Assembly: GCA_964450715.1 (NCBI GenBank)
Contig: CAYVFC010000061.1
Coordinates: forward strand, 1-44,466
Reading direction: 5' to 3'
Source: CAYVFC01 sp964450715
GTDB lineage: Bacteria > Myxococcota_A > Polyangia > Polyangiales > JAFGIB01
DNA length: 44,466 bases
The position numbers and the translations under genes are program-made. Shown here piece by piece: positions 9,188 through 17,428 of this stretch (positions are counted from its first letter, which is position 1; every line of letters begins with the position of its first letter). The notes under the pieces are model-generated. The model was not told where the DNA came from. It did no database searches and saw only the letters and a program-made list of their open reading frames with translations.

Positions 9188-10900
9188 ATGAACACTCCTC
9201 GAACCGTGCTGTGCGTTCTTCGGGACCAGCAGCGTCAACAATACGAACAGGAGCTCGCCCGGCTGGGCGAGATCGGCGCCAAGCTGCTCTTCGAGAGCGA
9301 TCCCGAGCAGGCGCTCGACCTGATCGAGAAGCACGATCCGCACCTGCTCATCGTGGGCATGGATCTCGGCTTCACCGAGGGCATCGAGTTCCTGGCCATG
9401 GTCACCGCGCATTTCCCGGAATTCGAGAAGGCGTTCGTCATGCTTCCGGACAAGGACGAGGGCCTGGCCCCGGTGCTGCACACCCGCGACAAAAGCACGG
9501 GCAAGTCCTCGGTCGACGAGGTCCAGTTCAGTGAGATCGAGAAGCTGGTCGCGCTTGCCTCCACCACCCGGCGCGCGTTTGCCAAGACGCTGATGTTCTC
9601 CGGAGGCGGGCCAGACATCGGCGCGCCGCCGCCTCCGGTGGGAAAGGCCCCGGCCCCACCGGCGCCGCCCCCGGCTGCTGCCAAGCCGCCACCGGCAGCC
9701 CCGCCAGAGCCGCCGCTACCGGCGAGCAAGGCCCGAGACGCGGGCAGTATGAAAAAGACCATGCTCGGAATGCCGACCGCGCCCGTTGCGCCGCCTCCGG
9801 CCTCGCCCGACCCGCCTCCCAAACCAGCGCCAAAGCCCGCTGCCACTGCTGCGCCCGGTCCGCCTCCGGCCGCGCCCGACCCGCCTCCCAAACCAGCGCC
9901 AAAGCCCGCTGCCGCTGCTGCGCCCGGTCCGTCTCGGGCCGCACCCGAGGCGCCGAAGCCCGCGCCGGATCTGAAAGCGGAAGACCTGTTCACTGCATCG
10001 GTCCAGCCCGGAGCAGCGGCGGCATCAGAACCGGCGAGCTTTCAGGATACCGTGCTGGCGCAGCCAGCGGCCGGGGTCGAGCTGATCGGCCGGCCCGTAG
10101 TACCCGAGCCGGTGCCCGTGCCAGAGCCGGTGCCAGAGCCGGTGCCCTTACCCGAGCCGGAGCTATCACCGGAGCTAGCCCCCGAGATCGATCTAGCGGG
10201 GCCGCTTCTCGCGCCATCGCTGCAACCACCCAAGAAGCGACCCGCATGGCTGATCCCTGTCGTTAGCGCGGCAGGCGTGATCGCGGTGGCAGCGGTCGGC
10301 TTCATCGCGCTATCCGGAGGCGAGGACGAGCAGACCGCCAGCAGCCTCCGGCCCGGCGGCAAGGCCGAGGCAGAGGCCGCGCAACCGGCCGAGGAACCAC
10401 CGGTAGCAGCCGCGGCAGAGCAGCCGGGCGCGGAAGCGCCGCAGGTGGCCGCGGCGCCAGAGCCTGCGGAAGCGCCGGAACCAGAGCCAGAACCGGAGCC
10501 CAAAGCAGCGCCCGCCCCGCCTCCACCGGCAGAGCCTTCGCGGGAGGCGCCGATCGGTCCGGAAACCGTACTACCTCTCGCGTTTGAAAAGGGCCGCAGC
10601 ACCCCGACCGTCACGGACGGCGCGCGGTGGAACGAGCTGGTCCGGAGCTTCGAGGGGCAAAGCGACAAGCTGATCGTGCTCAAGGGACATACCACTCCGC
10701 TAGCGGACGAGCGCCTGTCGTGGGAGCTGGGGCTACTGAGAGCCAAGCGGGCCATGGAAGTACTGATGGAGCGCGGCATCCCGCGCAATCGCTTCAAGCT
10801 CAAGAGCGCCGGAAAGGCCGAGCCGATCGCCTCCAACGACACGAAGGAGGGGCGGCACCGCAACCGCCGGGTGACCGTCAGCCTGCAACCGATGCCTTAA
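9188..10900 (+). CDS. Pseudoreceiver - Pro/Ala linker - TM - OmpA-like protein
   Basis: It encodes 570 residues. About 1-125 looks like a response-regulator receiver, but the phospho-acceptor position in HLLIVGMDLG aligns to Gly, so it is probably not phosphorylated. A Pro/Ala-rich region with near-identical repeats (PPPKPAPKPAATAAPGP) follows, then one membrane helix (about 354-375; LIPVVSAAGVIAVAAVGFIAL), another Pro/Ala/Glu-rich spacer and a C-terminal OmpA/MotB-type domain (about 460-570; LSWELGLLRAKRAMEVL, GRHRNRRV). The expected topology is a cytoplasmic pseudoreceiver with a periplasmic peptidoglycan-binding domain, that is, a trans-envelope anchor. It is the only rightward gene in this part of the window. 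It could tether the coiled-coil/GTPase machinery encoded next to it to the cell wall; that is inference. Confidence 0.75.
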   Translation: MNTPRTVLCVLRDQQRQQYEQELARLGEIGAKLLFESDPEQALDLIEKHDPHLLIVGMDLGFTEGIEFLAMVTAHFPEFEKAFVMLPDKDEGLAPVLHTRDKSTGKSSVDEVQFSEIEKLVALASTTRRAFAKTLMFSGGGPDIGAPPPPVGKAPAPPAPPPAAAKPPPAAPPEPPLPASKARDAGSMKKTMLGMPTAPVAPPPASPDPPPKPAPKPAATAAPGPPPAAPDPPPKPAPKPAAAAAPGPSRAAPEAPKPAPDLKAEDLFTASVQPGAAAASEPASFQDTVLAQPAAGVELIGRPVVPEPVPVPEPVPEPVPLPEPELSPELAPEIDLAGPLLAPSLQPPKKRPAWLIPVVSAAGVIAVAAVGFIALSGGEDEQTASSLRPGGKAEAEAAQPAEEPPVAAAAEQPGAEAPQVAAAPEPAEAPEPEPEPEPKAAPAPPPPAEPSREAPIGPETVLPLAFEKGRSTPTVTDGARWNELVRSFEGQSDKLIVLKGHTTPLADERLSWELGLLRAKRAMEVLMERGIPRNRFKLKSAGKAEPIASNDTKEGRHRNRRVTVSLQPMP

Positions 10901-10906
10901 TAGAAG

Positions 10907-10970
10907 TGTCATCTCGAACGAAGTGAGAGATCTCCGTCGAGAAGGAGATTATGCCTGCGGTCGATATGAC
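10907..10970. repeat. Interspersed palindromic repeat, family 1, copy 1
   Basis: It starts TGTCATCTCGAACG and ends with the inverse ATGAC after a GAGATC-type core. Related copies are at 23114-23179 and 24204-24286. It lies between two convergent genes, where the hairpin could act as a bidirectional terminator. Confidence 0.7.
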
Positions 10971-10972
10971 GG

Positions 10973-11037
10973 TAGGGGCGGCCCTTGCGGCCGACCTTCG
11001 TCGAACGAACTGAACGGGGGAGGGGGCAAGCACCTCC
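10973..11037. repeat. Interspersed GC-rich repeat, family 2
   Basis: The segment GTAGGGGCGGCCCTTGCGGC ... GGGGGAGGGGGCAAGCACCTCCCCTAC has inverted ends. Members of the same family are visible at about 9097-9151, 33218-33266, 43944-43983 and 44414-44433. All lie between genes. Confidence 0.65.
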
Positions 11038-11038
11038 C

Positions 11039-11548
11039 CTACTCGTTCGTCTCTTCCTCGTCTTCGTCGAGGAACGACTCGTGATCGCGCAAGAGGTCCA
11101 CCATGGCCTCCAGCTCGCGGATCTGTTCCTCCAGGTAGACGATCACCTGCTGCGCCTGCTCGCGCTGCCTCCGCTCCTCGGCCAGCGACGCCTCCAGGAG
11201 CCTGCAGTGCTCGGCCAGCCGCTCGTTCTCGGCCTGCAGCGGCTCGAGCACCTCGGCCAGCCGGTCGCGCTCGGCGCGGACGAAACCCACCTCGCTCTCC
11301 AGCGCATCCCGGTCCCGCTGGCCGTACTCGGCCTGGCCCAGCAGCCGCGACAGGTCGTCGCGCTCGCGCTGTAGCTCTCCGGCCTGCGACCGGTACAGGT
11401 CCAGGTCCTTTCTGAGCGTCTTGATCACGTCCTCGGTCTTGCGCAGGTGCTCCCGTATATGGCCCGAGGTCTCCTCGTTGAGCCGGCCCCTGGCGGCTGG
11501 ATGAATCGCCACTCTCAGATCCCGGAATGACTCGTTGCGCTTCTTCAT
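11039..11548 (-). CDS. Coiled-coil protein
   Basis: It encodes 169 residues, almost entirely heptad-patterned helix from about residue 25 to 155 (REHLRKTEDVIKTLRKDLDL; ESEVGFVRAERDRLAEVLEP), with an acidic tail (DEDEEETNE). There is no signal peptide or membrane segment. It is the last gene of the leftward coiled-coil/GTPase block and starts 40 bases after the membrane coiled-coil gene. Deltaproteobacterial magnetosome islands contain several coiled-coil Mad proteins, but I cannot assign this to one of them. A structural or adaptor role is inferred. Confidence 0.75.
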   Translation of the reverse strand: MKKRNESFRDLRVAIHPAARGRLNEETSGHIREHLRKTEDVIKTLRKDLDLYRSQAGELQRERDDLSRLLGQAEYGQRDRDALESEVGFVRAERDRLAEVLEPLQAENERLAEHCRLLEASLAEERRQREQAQQVIVYLEEQIRELEAMVDLLRDHESFLDEDEEETNE

Positions 11549-11588
11549 GATCCGGCTACGGCGCGGTGCGGAGGCTCAACGACCTCGA

Positions 11589-12953
11589 TCATCGACCCGA
11601 CTTCTTGGAGCCGGACTTCTTCTTGGCGGAGCCCTTGTCGTTCGCACCCCTGGTGCCCTTGTCGCCCATCTCGGTCACGATCTCGCCAAAAATGCGCTCC
11701 AGCGTGTAGTCCCCGGCTGCGCTCGCTTCCTCGACCCTCTCCATCAACTGCTCGCCCTTCTCCTCGTCCAGATCCACGGGCTTGACCAGCTTGAGGATCT
11801 TTTTCTTGGCCTTGCCCTCTTCCTCGGAAAGCGTTTCTTTGCGACCGATCATGGCCGCGGTCAGCACCTCTTCTTTGGGCTCCTGTTCTTTCGGTTCCTC
11901 GGCGATCAGCGAGTCGAAGCGCTCGTCCAGCTCGTCGTCACTACCCTCGTCCTCGTTTCGCGCCTCGTCGTCTTCCTCTTCCTCGTCCGGTTCCTCGGGT
12001 TGCTCGGCCCGGGAGCGCCTTGCCGGCCGCTCGTCTTCTTCCTCTTCCTCGTCCTCTTGCGGCGGCTCGCTTTCGCGGGCCGCCTCCTGCTCGCGTTCGG
12101 GCTTCTTCGCCTTCTTCTTGGCGGCGCGCTTCCCCTTCTTCTCGGCCGGCGGCTCGCTCTTCTTGTCGGCGGCGGGCGCCATGCTCTTGCGGGCCTTGCG
12201 CTCCTGTCGCGCTTCGCTGGCCATGCGGATCGACATGTTGCCGGCGATGACCAGCAGCACGGCCAGCGGATCGAAGACAAAGATCAAGATGACGATCACC
12301 GCCCGCACCGCCTCGTCGATGAAGTCATTGGCCTGCCCGCCGTAGATCATCTCGGCGATGTACTTGATGGGCCCCACCTCGACCTCGATGCCCCTCAGCG
12401 TCCGCTCGGCCTCGAAGCGCTTGGCGGTGAGCTTTTCGATCTGGGCGTTGGCCTCGTCGATGGTGGCCTGCAGCGCCTCCCGCTCCGGCTTCTGCACCTC
12501 GCGCTCGCGCAGCGCCCGGGTGACGTACTCCATCTCGTAGTACTTCTGCAAGGCATCGTCGAACTGCTTGAGAATGTGCCTGGCCGAATCTATCCGCTTC
12601 TGGTGCTGGGCGACGTCGAAATCTATCTTTTCTATCTGCGCCTTGGCCTCGCCCGCCGGCCCCACCTGCGCCAGGTGGGCGCGGGAGAGGTAGCCGAAGA
12701 TGCCCATACTGGTGATGAACATCAGCACCACCACCGCGATGGTGAGATAGGCCCGCAGCAGGATGGGAGCGCGGTCCCAGAAGTGGTAGAGCCAGCTGGC
12801 GGTGACCAGCTTGCCGATCTCCAGCGCCGAGCCCATAACGGCGATGGTGGTGGCGGCCCCGCTGAAGATGGCCATCAGGCCGGCGATGGAGTAGTAGGCG
12901 GCGATGGCGGAGATCGCGATAGCGTTGAGCAAGACTATGACTGCTATGAACAT
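11589..12953 (-). CDS. Membrane coiled-coil protein of phage-associated type with charged tail
   Basis: It encodes 454 residues. The start has AAGGA upstream. The N-terminus has three membrane helices with the motif SALEIGKLVTASWLYHFW, then LRAYLTIAVVVLMFITSMGI and FGYLSRAHL. A coiled coil follows (about 105-205), then another hydrophobic pair ending in FDPLAVLLVIAGN (about 240-262). The C-terminal ~190 residues are Lys/Glu-rich and of low complexity, ending in a Lys/Ser-rich patch. From memory, the EIGKLVTASW...ITSMGIFG...FDPLAVLL pattern belongs to a family common as 'coil-containing protein' in marine phages. No other phage gene is nearby, so here it looks domesticated or chromosomal. It could be an inner-membrane scaffold; the function is unknown. 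Confidence 0.75.
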   Translation of the reverse strand: MFIAVIVLLNAIAISAIAAYYSIAGLMAIFSGAATTIAVMGSALEIGKLVTASWLYHFWDRAPILLRAYLTIAVVVLMFITSMGIFGYLSRAHLAQVGPAGEAKAQIEKIDFDVAQHQKRIDSARHILKQFDDALQKYYEMEYVTRALREREVQKPEREALQATIDEANAQIEKLTAKRFEAERTLRGIEVEVGPIKYIAEMIYGGQANDFIDEAVRAVIVILIFVFDPLAVLLVIAGNMSIRMASEARQERKARKSMAPAADKKSEPPAEKKGKRAAKKKAKKPEREQEAARESEPPQEDEEEEEDERPARRSRAEQPEEPDEEEEDDEARNEDEGSDDELDERFDSLIAEEPKEQEPKEEVLTAAMIGRKETLSEEEGKAKKKILKLVKPVDLDEEKGEQLMERVEEASAAGDYTLERIFGEIVTEMGDKGTRGANDKGSAKKKSGSKKSGR

Positions 12954-13066
12954 CTGCGTCCTTGCCTACATCGGCGCCGAGGTAGGATAGATCCCGGCCG
13001 TTACCGCTTAAGTATATCGCAAATCCGACCCCCCGAAAGACGGTGGGACCCTAGTCGTGAATTGCT

Positions 13067-13843
13067 TTATTTATTCTTCCACTCTTTCAGGGCGATCTTG
13101 AGCTCTCCGGAGAGCTTTGCGAACCGCTCCTCCTTCCACCAGTCCTGAAGCTCCTCGGCCCGTTTTTTCCTAGCCCGGGGCTCATCCTCGGGATCGAAAT
13201 CGACCCGCTTGCCGGTGATGGCCTCGATGGCGGCCAGGGCCTGCTGCCTGACCTCCAGCTCCCCGTCGTTGAGCAGCAAAATCAGCGAGAAAATCGCGGT
13301 TGGCGAGCCCGTGCCGGCCGCGGCCGCCGCCGCCGCCGCCCGCACGTGCGGATCCGAGTCGTGCAGCGATTCCAATATCAGCACCACGACCTCCTCGCCC
13401 TTCATCTCGCCCAGGGTTTTCAGTGCGATCTCGCGCACGGCCGGATCCGGGTCGCCGAGCGCCTCGGCCAGGCTCTGGGTGAGCTCGTCGGCGTTCTCGG
13501 GAAGCGGTGCCTCGCGCCGCGGTTCGTGCCTGCTGCCCCGTTTCCTGGTTTCGCGCTGCTGCTCGGCCCGGGAGATGGAGCTTTCGATGGTGCTCAGGCG
13601 GGTATTGATGCTGGAGATGCGGGAGAAGAGCTTCCGGGTCCGGGTAGCGGTCGACGCGGACCTTTCGGTGCGGCCATCGGTTCCGGAAAACGCCCGGGTC
13701 AGGGCGGTGTACGGGGAAGTGATCCAGTGCCAGGTCTTGCCGGCCGCGAGCCCCAGAAAATAGGTGGTGCGGTAGAACCCGCGGCGCATGGGTGAGCCAT
13801 ATTCGGGCTGTTCGTAATCGGCATCGTATCGGGCCACGACCAC
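13067..13843 (-). CDS. HEAT-repeat protein with WWK tail
   Basis: It encodes about 258 residues with a GTG start at 13843 (a second GTG lies six bases in). About 1-120 is basic and helical with a heptad stretch (ISSINTRLSTIESSISRAEQQ). About 125-215 holds three HEAT/PBS-lyase-type repeats (LGDPDPAVREIALKTLGEM; LHDSDPHVRAAAAAAAAG; LNDGELEVRQQALAAIEAI). The tail VDFDPEDE...LQDWWKEERF closely resembles one in the larger HEAT protein at 20106-22541, so the two are paralogues. HEAT solenoids bind partner proteins; no catalysis is expected. Its position between the membrane coiled coil and the MglA-coiled-coil gene suggests one assembly. Confidence 0.75.
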   Translation of the reverse strand: MVVARYDADYEQPEYGSPMRRGFYRTTYFLGLAAGKTWHWITSPYTALTRAFSGTDGRTERSASTATRTRKLFSRISSINTRLSTIESSISRAEQQRETRKRGSRHEPRREAPLPENADELTQSLAEALGDPDPAVREIALKTLGEMKGEEVVVLILESLHDSDPHVRAAAAAAAAGTGSPTAIFSLILLLNDGELEVRQQALAAIEAITGKRVDFDPEDEPRARKKRAEELQDWWKEERFAKLSGELKIALKEWKNK

Positions 13844-13865
13844 CCCCTAGCCCGCTGTCACACTG

Positions 13866-16208
13866 CTAACCAACGGCGATGTCCTTGCTTTTCTTCTCGA
13901 TGAAGTTATCGATGGCCTCTTGCAGGTGGTCCTTTTTCTCCCTGACCTCTTCCGGCACCCGCGCGGCAAAGGTCTTGCGCATCTCGTCGAACTGGTTCTT
14001 CAGGCGCTCGTCGATGTCGCCCGCCTTGATCCCCTCGGTCACGTCGGCCGAGTAGTAGAGGCTGAGATCGGCCACCATCACCCGGGCGATGCGCGCCGCG
14101 TTCTTGTGGCGGGGATCCGAGGAGAAGTCCTCTTCCTCTTTCTTCTGCTCCTTCTCGGCGGCCTCGGCCGGTTCCTCGGCCTTCTCTTCCTCGGCCTTCT
14201 CTTCCTCGGCCCTCTCTTCCTCGGCCCTCTCTTCCTCGGCCTTCTCCTCGGCCGCTTCCTCCTCTGCCTTTTCTTCGGGGTTGTCCCCGGCCGGCTCTGC
14301 ATCCGCGGCCTTTTCCTCTTCCGGCTCCGCGCGCATCTCCGCCGGCTCGGCCTCGGCCGCCTTCTCTTCGGCCGGCTCTTCCGCCGGTTTGTCCTCGGCC
14401 GACTTCTGCTCTGCTTCCTCTGCCGGCTTCTCTTCTTCCGGCTCGGCGGGCTCCTCGGCCGACTTCTCGGCCTCGGGGGGTGTCTCGGGCTTTACCTCGG
14501 CCTTCTCTTCCGTTGCCTCCTTTTCCGTAGGTATTGCCTCGGGCGCACCGGGCTGCACGGTCTGGCGGATGGGCCTGATGATGGCCTCGCGCAGCTCGTC
14601 GACCGCGTCGCGGACCGACCGCTGCACGTCCACGACCCGGGCCTCGGTCTGGCAGAGAAGCTCGGAGATGTCCTTCTGCAGATCCGCGAGCGAGCTTTTT
14701 ACCTCCAGCCCCTCCTTCAGGCTCTTGGACAGCGCGGCCATCTGCTTCTTGAGCTCGTCAAGGTCAGGAGGGGAAACGGCCGGCGCTTCCTTGCCGGCTG
14801 GCGCGCCCTTGCCCCCGGCCGAAAGTCCGGTGATCGTGCTGCGCAGATCGTCGACGTCCTTCTTGGTTGGCAGTCCCGTCTTGAGCTGCACCGAGGAATC
14901 TACGGCCAGCTTGGCCATCTGCGAGCGCAGATCGGCCAGGTCTTTCTTGGTGGGAAACTCGGCCTTGAGGTCCTTGAGCAGCTGCGTGCGGTCGCCGGGA
15001 TCGCCCGCCGCCGCCTTGCCCGGCGCGCCGAGCCTCTTGTCCAGCTCGGCCATCTCGTTCTTGAGCGCCGCGGCGACCGCTTCCTCTACAACCTTCTTGA
15101 GGTCCGGCGTCACCGCCTCGCCCCCGGGTTTCCCGGCCGTGGCGGCGACCGCTTCCGCTACGGCCTTCTTGAGCTCGGACGGCGCCGGGCCTCCGCCGGC
15201 CTTCCTGGCCGAGGCCGAGACCGCGTCCTCGACCGTCTTCTTGACCCCGACCGAGACCGTTTCGTCGACCTTGTTGAGGCTGTTCTCCAGGATCTTGAGC
15301 ATCCGCTCGTTCTGCTTGCTCAGAAGCTGCTTGACGCTCTCCAGCCAGGGAGTGAGCGCGGCGGCCATCTCCTCGACACCGGCGACCGCCTCTTGCTGCC
15401 CTGCCCCGCCGGCCTCGGCCGCCGCGACCTTCTGGGTGGGGGCCTGCTTTAACGCCGTTTGCGGCTGCGGTTCGGGCGCTGCCGGGACCGGTTTCGGGGC
15501 GAGCGGCTGGTTCGCGGCCGCGGGCTCAGCCGCGGCCGGCTGCTCGGCCTTCTGCGCCGGAAGCCCGGGCTTGGTCGTGCGCTTGGGCCTGCGCGCGCGC
15601 GCCCCCTCCCCGCCCGACGCATCGCCGCCGAACTCGGCCGAGATCTTTTCGAAGACCAGGCTCGATATCTTGGCCAGGGTCTCGACCACGCCATCGCCGG
15701 TCATGGCGCTGGCTAAAAAGACCGGATAGCCCTTGCCATTCAGCGCCTTGTCGAGCTGCTCCCGGGTGAGCAGATCGGGCAGGTCACGCTTGTTGTACTG
15801 CAGAACCACCGGGATGTTATCGACGTCGGCCTTGAGCTCGCTTAGGTTGGCGAAGAGGTTCTCCAAGCTCTCCAGGTTCGAGTCGGCCATCAGCCGCTGC
15901 GAGTCGGCCACGAAGACGACTCCGTCCGCGTTCTTGAGCACCATCTTGCGAGTCAGGTTGTAGCGGACCTGGCCGGGGACCGTGTAGAGCTTAAAGGCGG
16001 TGTTGATGCCCCTTATTTGCCCCAGCTCCATGGGCAGGAAATCGAAGAAGATGGTGCGGTCGCCCTGGGTGGCCAGCGAGACCATCTCCTTGGTGCCCTT
16101 CACCGAGCGGTTGATGTACTCCAGGTTGGTGGTCTTGCCGCATAGACCGGGGCCGTAATAGACGATCTTGCCCTGGATCAGGTTCTTTTTGACGTCTATT
16201 TGCGCCAC
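13866..16208 (-). CDS. MglA-type small GTPase fused to long coiled coil and acidic repeat
   Basis: It encodes 780 residues from GTG at 16208, ten bases after the previous stop, with GAGGA correctly spaced; the frame open to 16250 would begin inside the upstream gene. Residues ~1-200 form an MglA/Ras-like GTPase: P-loop YYGPGLCGKTTNL, switch region RTIFFDFLPM, TVPGQ and NKRD are intact. About 270-570 are helical/coiled-coil segments with short TKKDxxDLRS repeats. About 575-690 is a Glu/Ala/Lys low-complexity tract (15-bp DNA repeat). About 695-780 is a separate helical domain. MglA normally is a ~195-residue polarity GTPase that works with GAP MglB and polar scaffolds. Fusion to a >500-residue scaffold is unusual. 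No MglB is in the window. Confidence 0.85.
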   Translation of the reverse strand: MAQIDVKKNLIQGKIVYYGPGLCGKTTNLEYINRSVKGTKEMVSLATQGDRTIFFDFLPMELGQIRGINTAFKLYTVPGQVRYNLTRKMVLKNADGVVFVADSQRLMADSNLESLENLFANLSELKADVDNIPVVLQYNKRDLPDLLTREQLDKALNGKGYPVFLASAMTGDGVVETLAKISSLVFEKISAEFGGDASGGEGARARRPKRTTKPGLPAQKAEQPAAAEPAAANQPLAPKPVPAAPEPQPQTALKQAPTQKVAAAEAGGAGQQEAVAGVEEMAAALTPWLESVKQLLSKQNERMLKILENSLNKVDETVSVGVKKTVEDAVSASARKAGGGPAPSELKKAVAEAVAATAGKPGGEAVTPDLKKVVEEAVAAALKNEMAELDKRLGAPGKAAAGDPGDRTQLLKDLKAEFPTKKDLADLRSQMAKLAVDSSVQLKTGLPTKKDVDDLRSTITGLSAGGKGAPAGKEAPAVSPPDLDELKKQMAALSKSLKEGLEVKSSLADLQKDISELLCQTEARVVDVQRSVRDAVDELREAIIRPIRQTVQPGAPEAIPTEKEATEEKAEVKPETPPEAEKSAEEPAEPEEEKPAEEAEQKSAEDKPAEEPAEEKAAEAEPAEMRAEPEEEKAADAEPAGDNPEEKAEEEAAEEKAEEERAEEERAEEEKAEEEKAEEPAEAAEKEQKKEEEDFSSDPRHKNAARIARVMVADLSLYYSADVTEGIKAGDIDERLKNQFDEMRKTFAARVPEEVREKKDHLQEAIDNFIEKKSKDIAVG
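14177..14260 (-). repeat. 15-bp coding repeat (Glu/Ala tract)
   Basis: Tandem copies close to CTTCTCTTCCTCGGC on the + strand encode the EEKAE/EEERA repeats of the MglA-coiled-coil protein. The period is a multiple of three, so length changes would keep the frame. Confidence 0.7.
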
Positions 16209-16218
16209 GGCTGAGTCC

Positions 16219-16860
16219 TCAATCGTATACGCCCCGCCGCACCTTGGCAACGGCGTCGTAGTGTTGCGAACCTGCGACCTTGATCAGCTTATGCACGATA
16301 TCCTGCTCCGTCCTGGCAAAGCTATTGACCGCGTGATCCAGGATGGCGCCTCCCTCGAAGATGGTGGTCTTGATCTTGATCGTCTCGCCCACCATGATCT
16401 CGGTCTGGATATTGAACTTCCTATCCTTGCGCTTGACGAACTCGTTGCGCCCGATGTTTCTGAGCTCGTCCAGGTCCAGCTCGCGGTCGGCTTGCTCCTC
16501 CATCCCGCAGGCGCGGCGGATCTCGTCCTTGAGGTAGCGCAGCGGCACCTGCCGCTCGTAGTAGGCCCCTTCCTTCTCGTCGTACTCGTTGATGACGGCG
16601 TCCTCCTCGGGCTGCGAGAGGTCCACCAGGATGATGGGCACGCGCAGATCGGGGTAGCAGGTGCGCGTCATGGCTACGAAATCCTCCGCCCCCGCTTCCT
16701 GCTGGCTATTGCTGGCCACGATCAGATCCGGCCCCTCTCTGCCCACCGCCTGCAGCGCCTCGGCCGGTTCGGACTTGTAGATCGCCCTGAGCGTACCGCC
16801 CTCGCCGAAGTCTATCTTTCCGGCCAGCTGGTCCAGACCTATGAAGAATACCGTTCTCAC
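16219..16860 (-). CDS. Pseudoreceiver-like protein of unknown function
   Basis: It encodes 213 residues from GTG at 16860 (GGAAAG upstream). The first ~120 residues have the alternating strand/helix pattern of a receiver (VFFIGLD; PDLIVASNS; VPIILVDLS), but no Asp sits at the phospho-acceptor position. The rest (DLDELRNIGRNEFVKRKD; TEIMVGETIKIKTTIFEGG) is not a fold I recognise; the ending VAKVRRGVYD is basic. It lies ten bases before the MglA-coiled-coil gene and is therefore probably a partner of that GTPase. The domain reading is tentative. Confidence 0.6.
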   Translation of the reverse strand: MRTVFFIGLDQLAGKIDFGEGGTLRAIYKSEPAEALQAVGREGPDLIVASNSQQEAGAEDFVAMTRTCYPDLRVPIILVDLSQPEEDAVINEYDEKEGAYYERQVPLRYLKDEIRRACGMEEQADRELDLDELRNIGRNEFVKRKDRKFNIQTEIMVGETIKIKTTIFEGGAILDHAVNSFARTEQDIVHKLIKVAGSQHYDAVAKVRRGVYD

Positions 16861-16912
16861 CGATTTCGCTTTCCGTGGTCGTATCGGGGTCGGCTCCCCC
16901 GATCGGTTGGTT

Positions 16913-17410
16913 CTAACCCTTCACGCGGCTGAGCGATAGTCTCTGATCGATCCGCGCCAGCAACGAGCGGCCCAGCTCCAGCTCCTCGGAGACCGAGAGC
17001 ATGGCGTCCCGCTCGGCGGCCAGCTCCCGCTCCGCCGCGTCTATCTTCTGCGAGATCTCGGTTCCCAGCGCCTCGCTGTCGGAGCGGCGCCTCTCCCAGA
17101 CCGCGACCTCCCTCCGGTGCTCCTCCATGCCGCGGTCGACCTCGGAAAGGCGCCGGGCGGCGGCGTCGATCCGCCCCTGCAGCCGGTCGTCCTCCTCGCG
17201 CGCGGTCCCGAGCTGCCCGTCGACCAGCTTGAGCTCCCGCTGCAAGGCGTCGCGCATCTCCCCGAGCATGCGGCGCTCCTGCTCAAGCCGCTCCCGGCGC
17301 TGTCGCGACTCGCGCCGGCGGTGCTCAAGCTCGGCGGCTGCCACCAGGGCATCGCTCCGCTCGCCGCCACCCGGGGTGGGGTCCATCGCGCTGTCGCCGG
17401 TCTTGACCAT
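16913..17410 (-). CDS. Coiled-coil protein
   Basis: It encodes 165 residues, nearly all heptad-patterned helix (LEHRRRESRQRRERLEQERR; LQRELKLVDGQLGTAREEDD), very rich in Arg and Glu. It has no membrane segment or known domain. The ATG follows the upstream coiled-coil gene by 18 bases, so it is in the same operon. It is probably structural, a partner of the adjacent coiled coils and GTPases; no specific function can be given. Confidence 0.7.
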   Translation of the reverse strand: MVKTGDSAMDPTPGGGERSDALVAAAELEHRRRESRQRRERLEQERRMLGEMRDALQRELKLVDGQLGTAREEDDRLQGRIDAAARRLSEVDRGMEEHRREVAVWERRRSDSEALGTEISQKIDAAERELAAERDAMLSVSEELELGRSLLARIDQRLSLSRVKG

Positions 17411-17428
17411 GGTCCCGTTCGCGGCCTG

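Noticed and set aside
14089..15729. Rightward Ser/Ala-rich open frames over the MglA-coiled-coil gene
   Set aside because: These are antisense shadows of Glu/Ala/Lys-rich coding sequence in a GC-rich genome and have no recognisable domains; similar antisense frames over the other coiled-coil and HEAT genes were rejected too.
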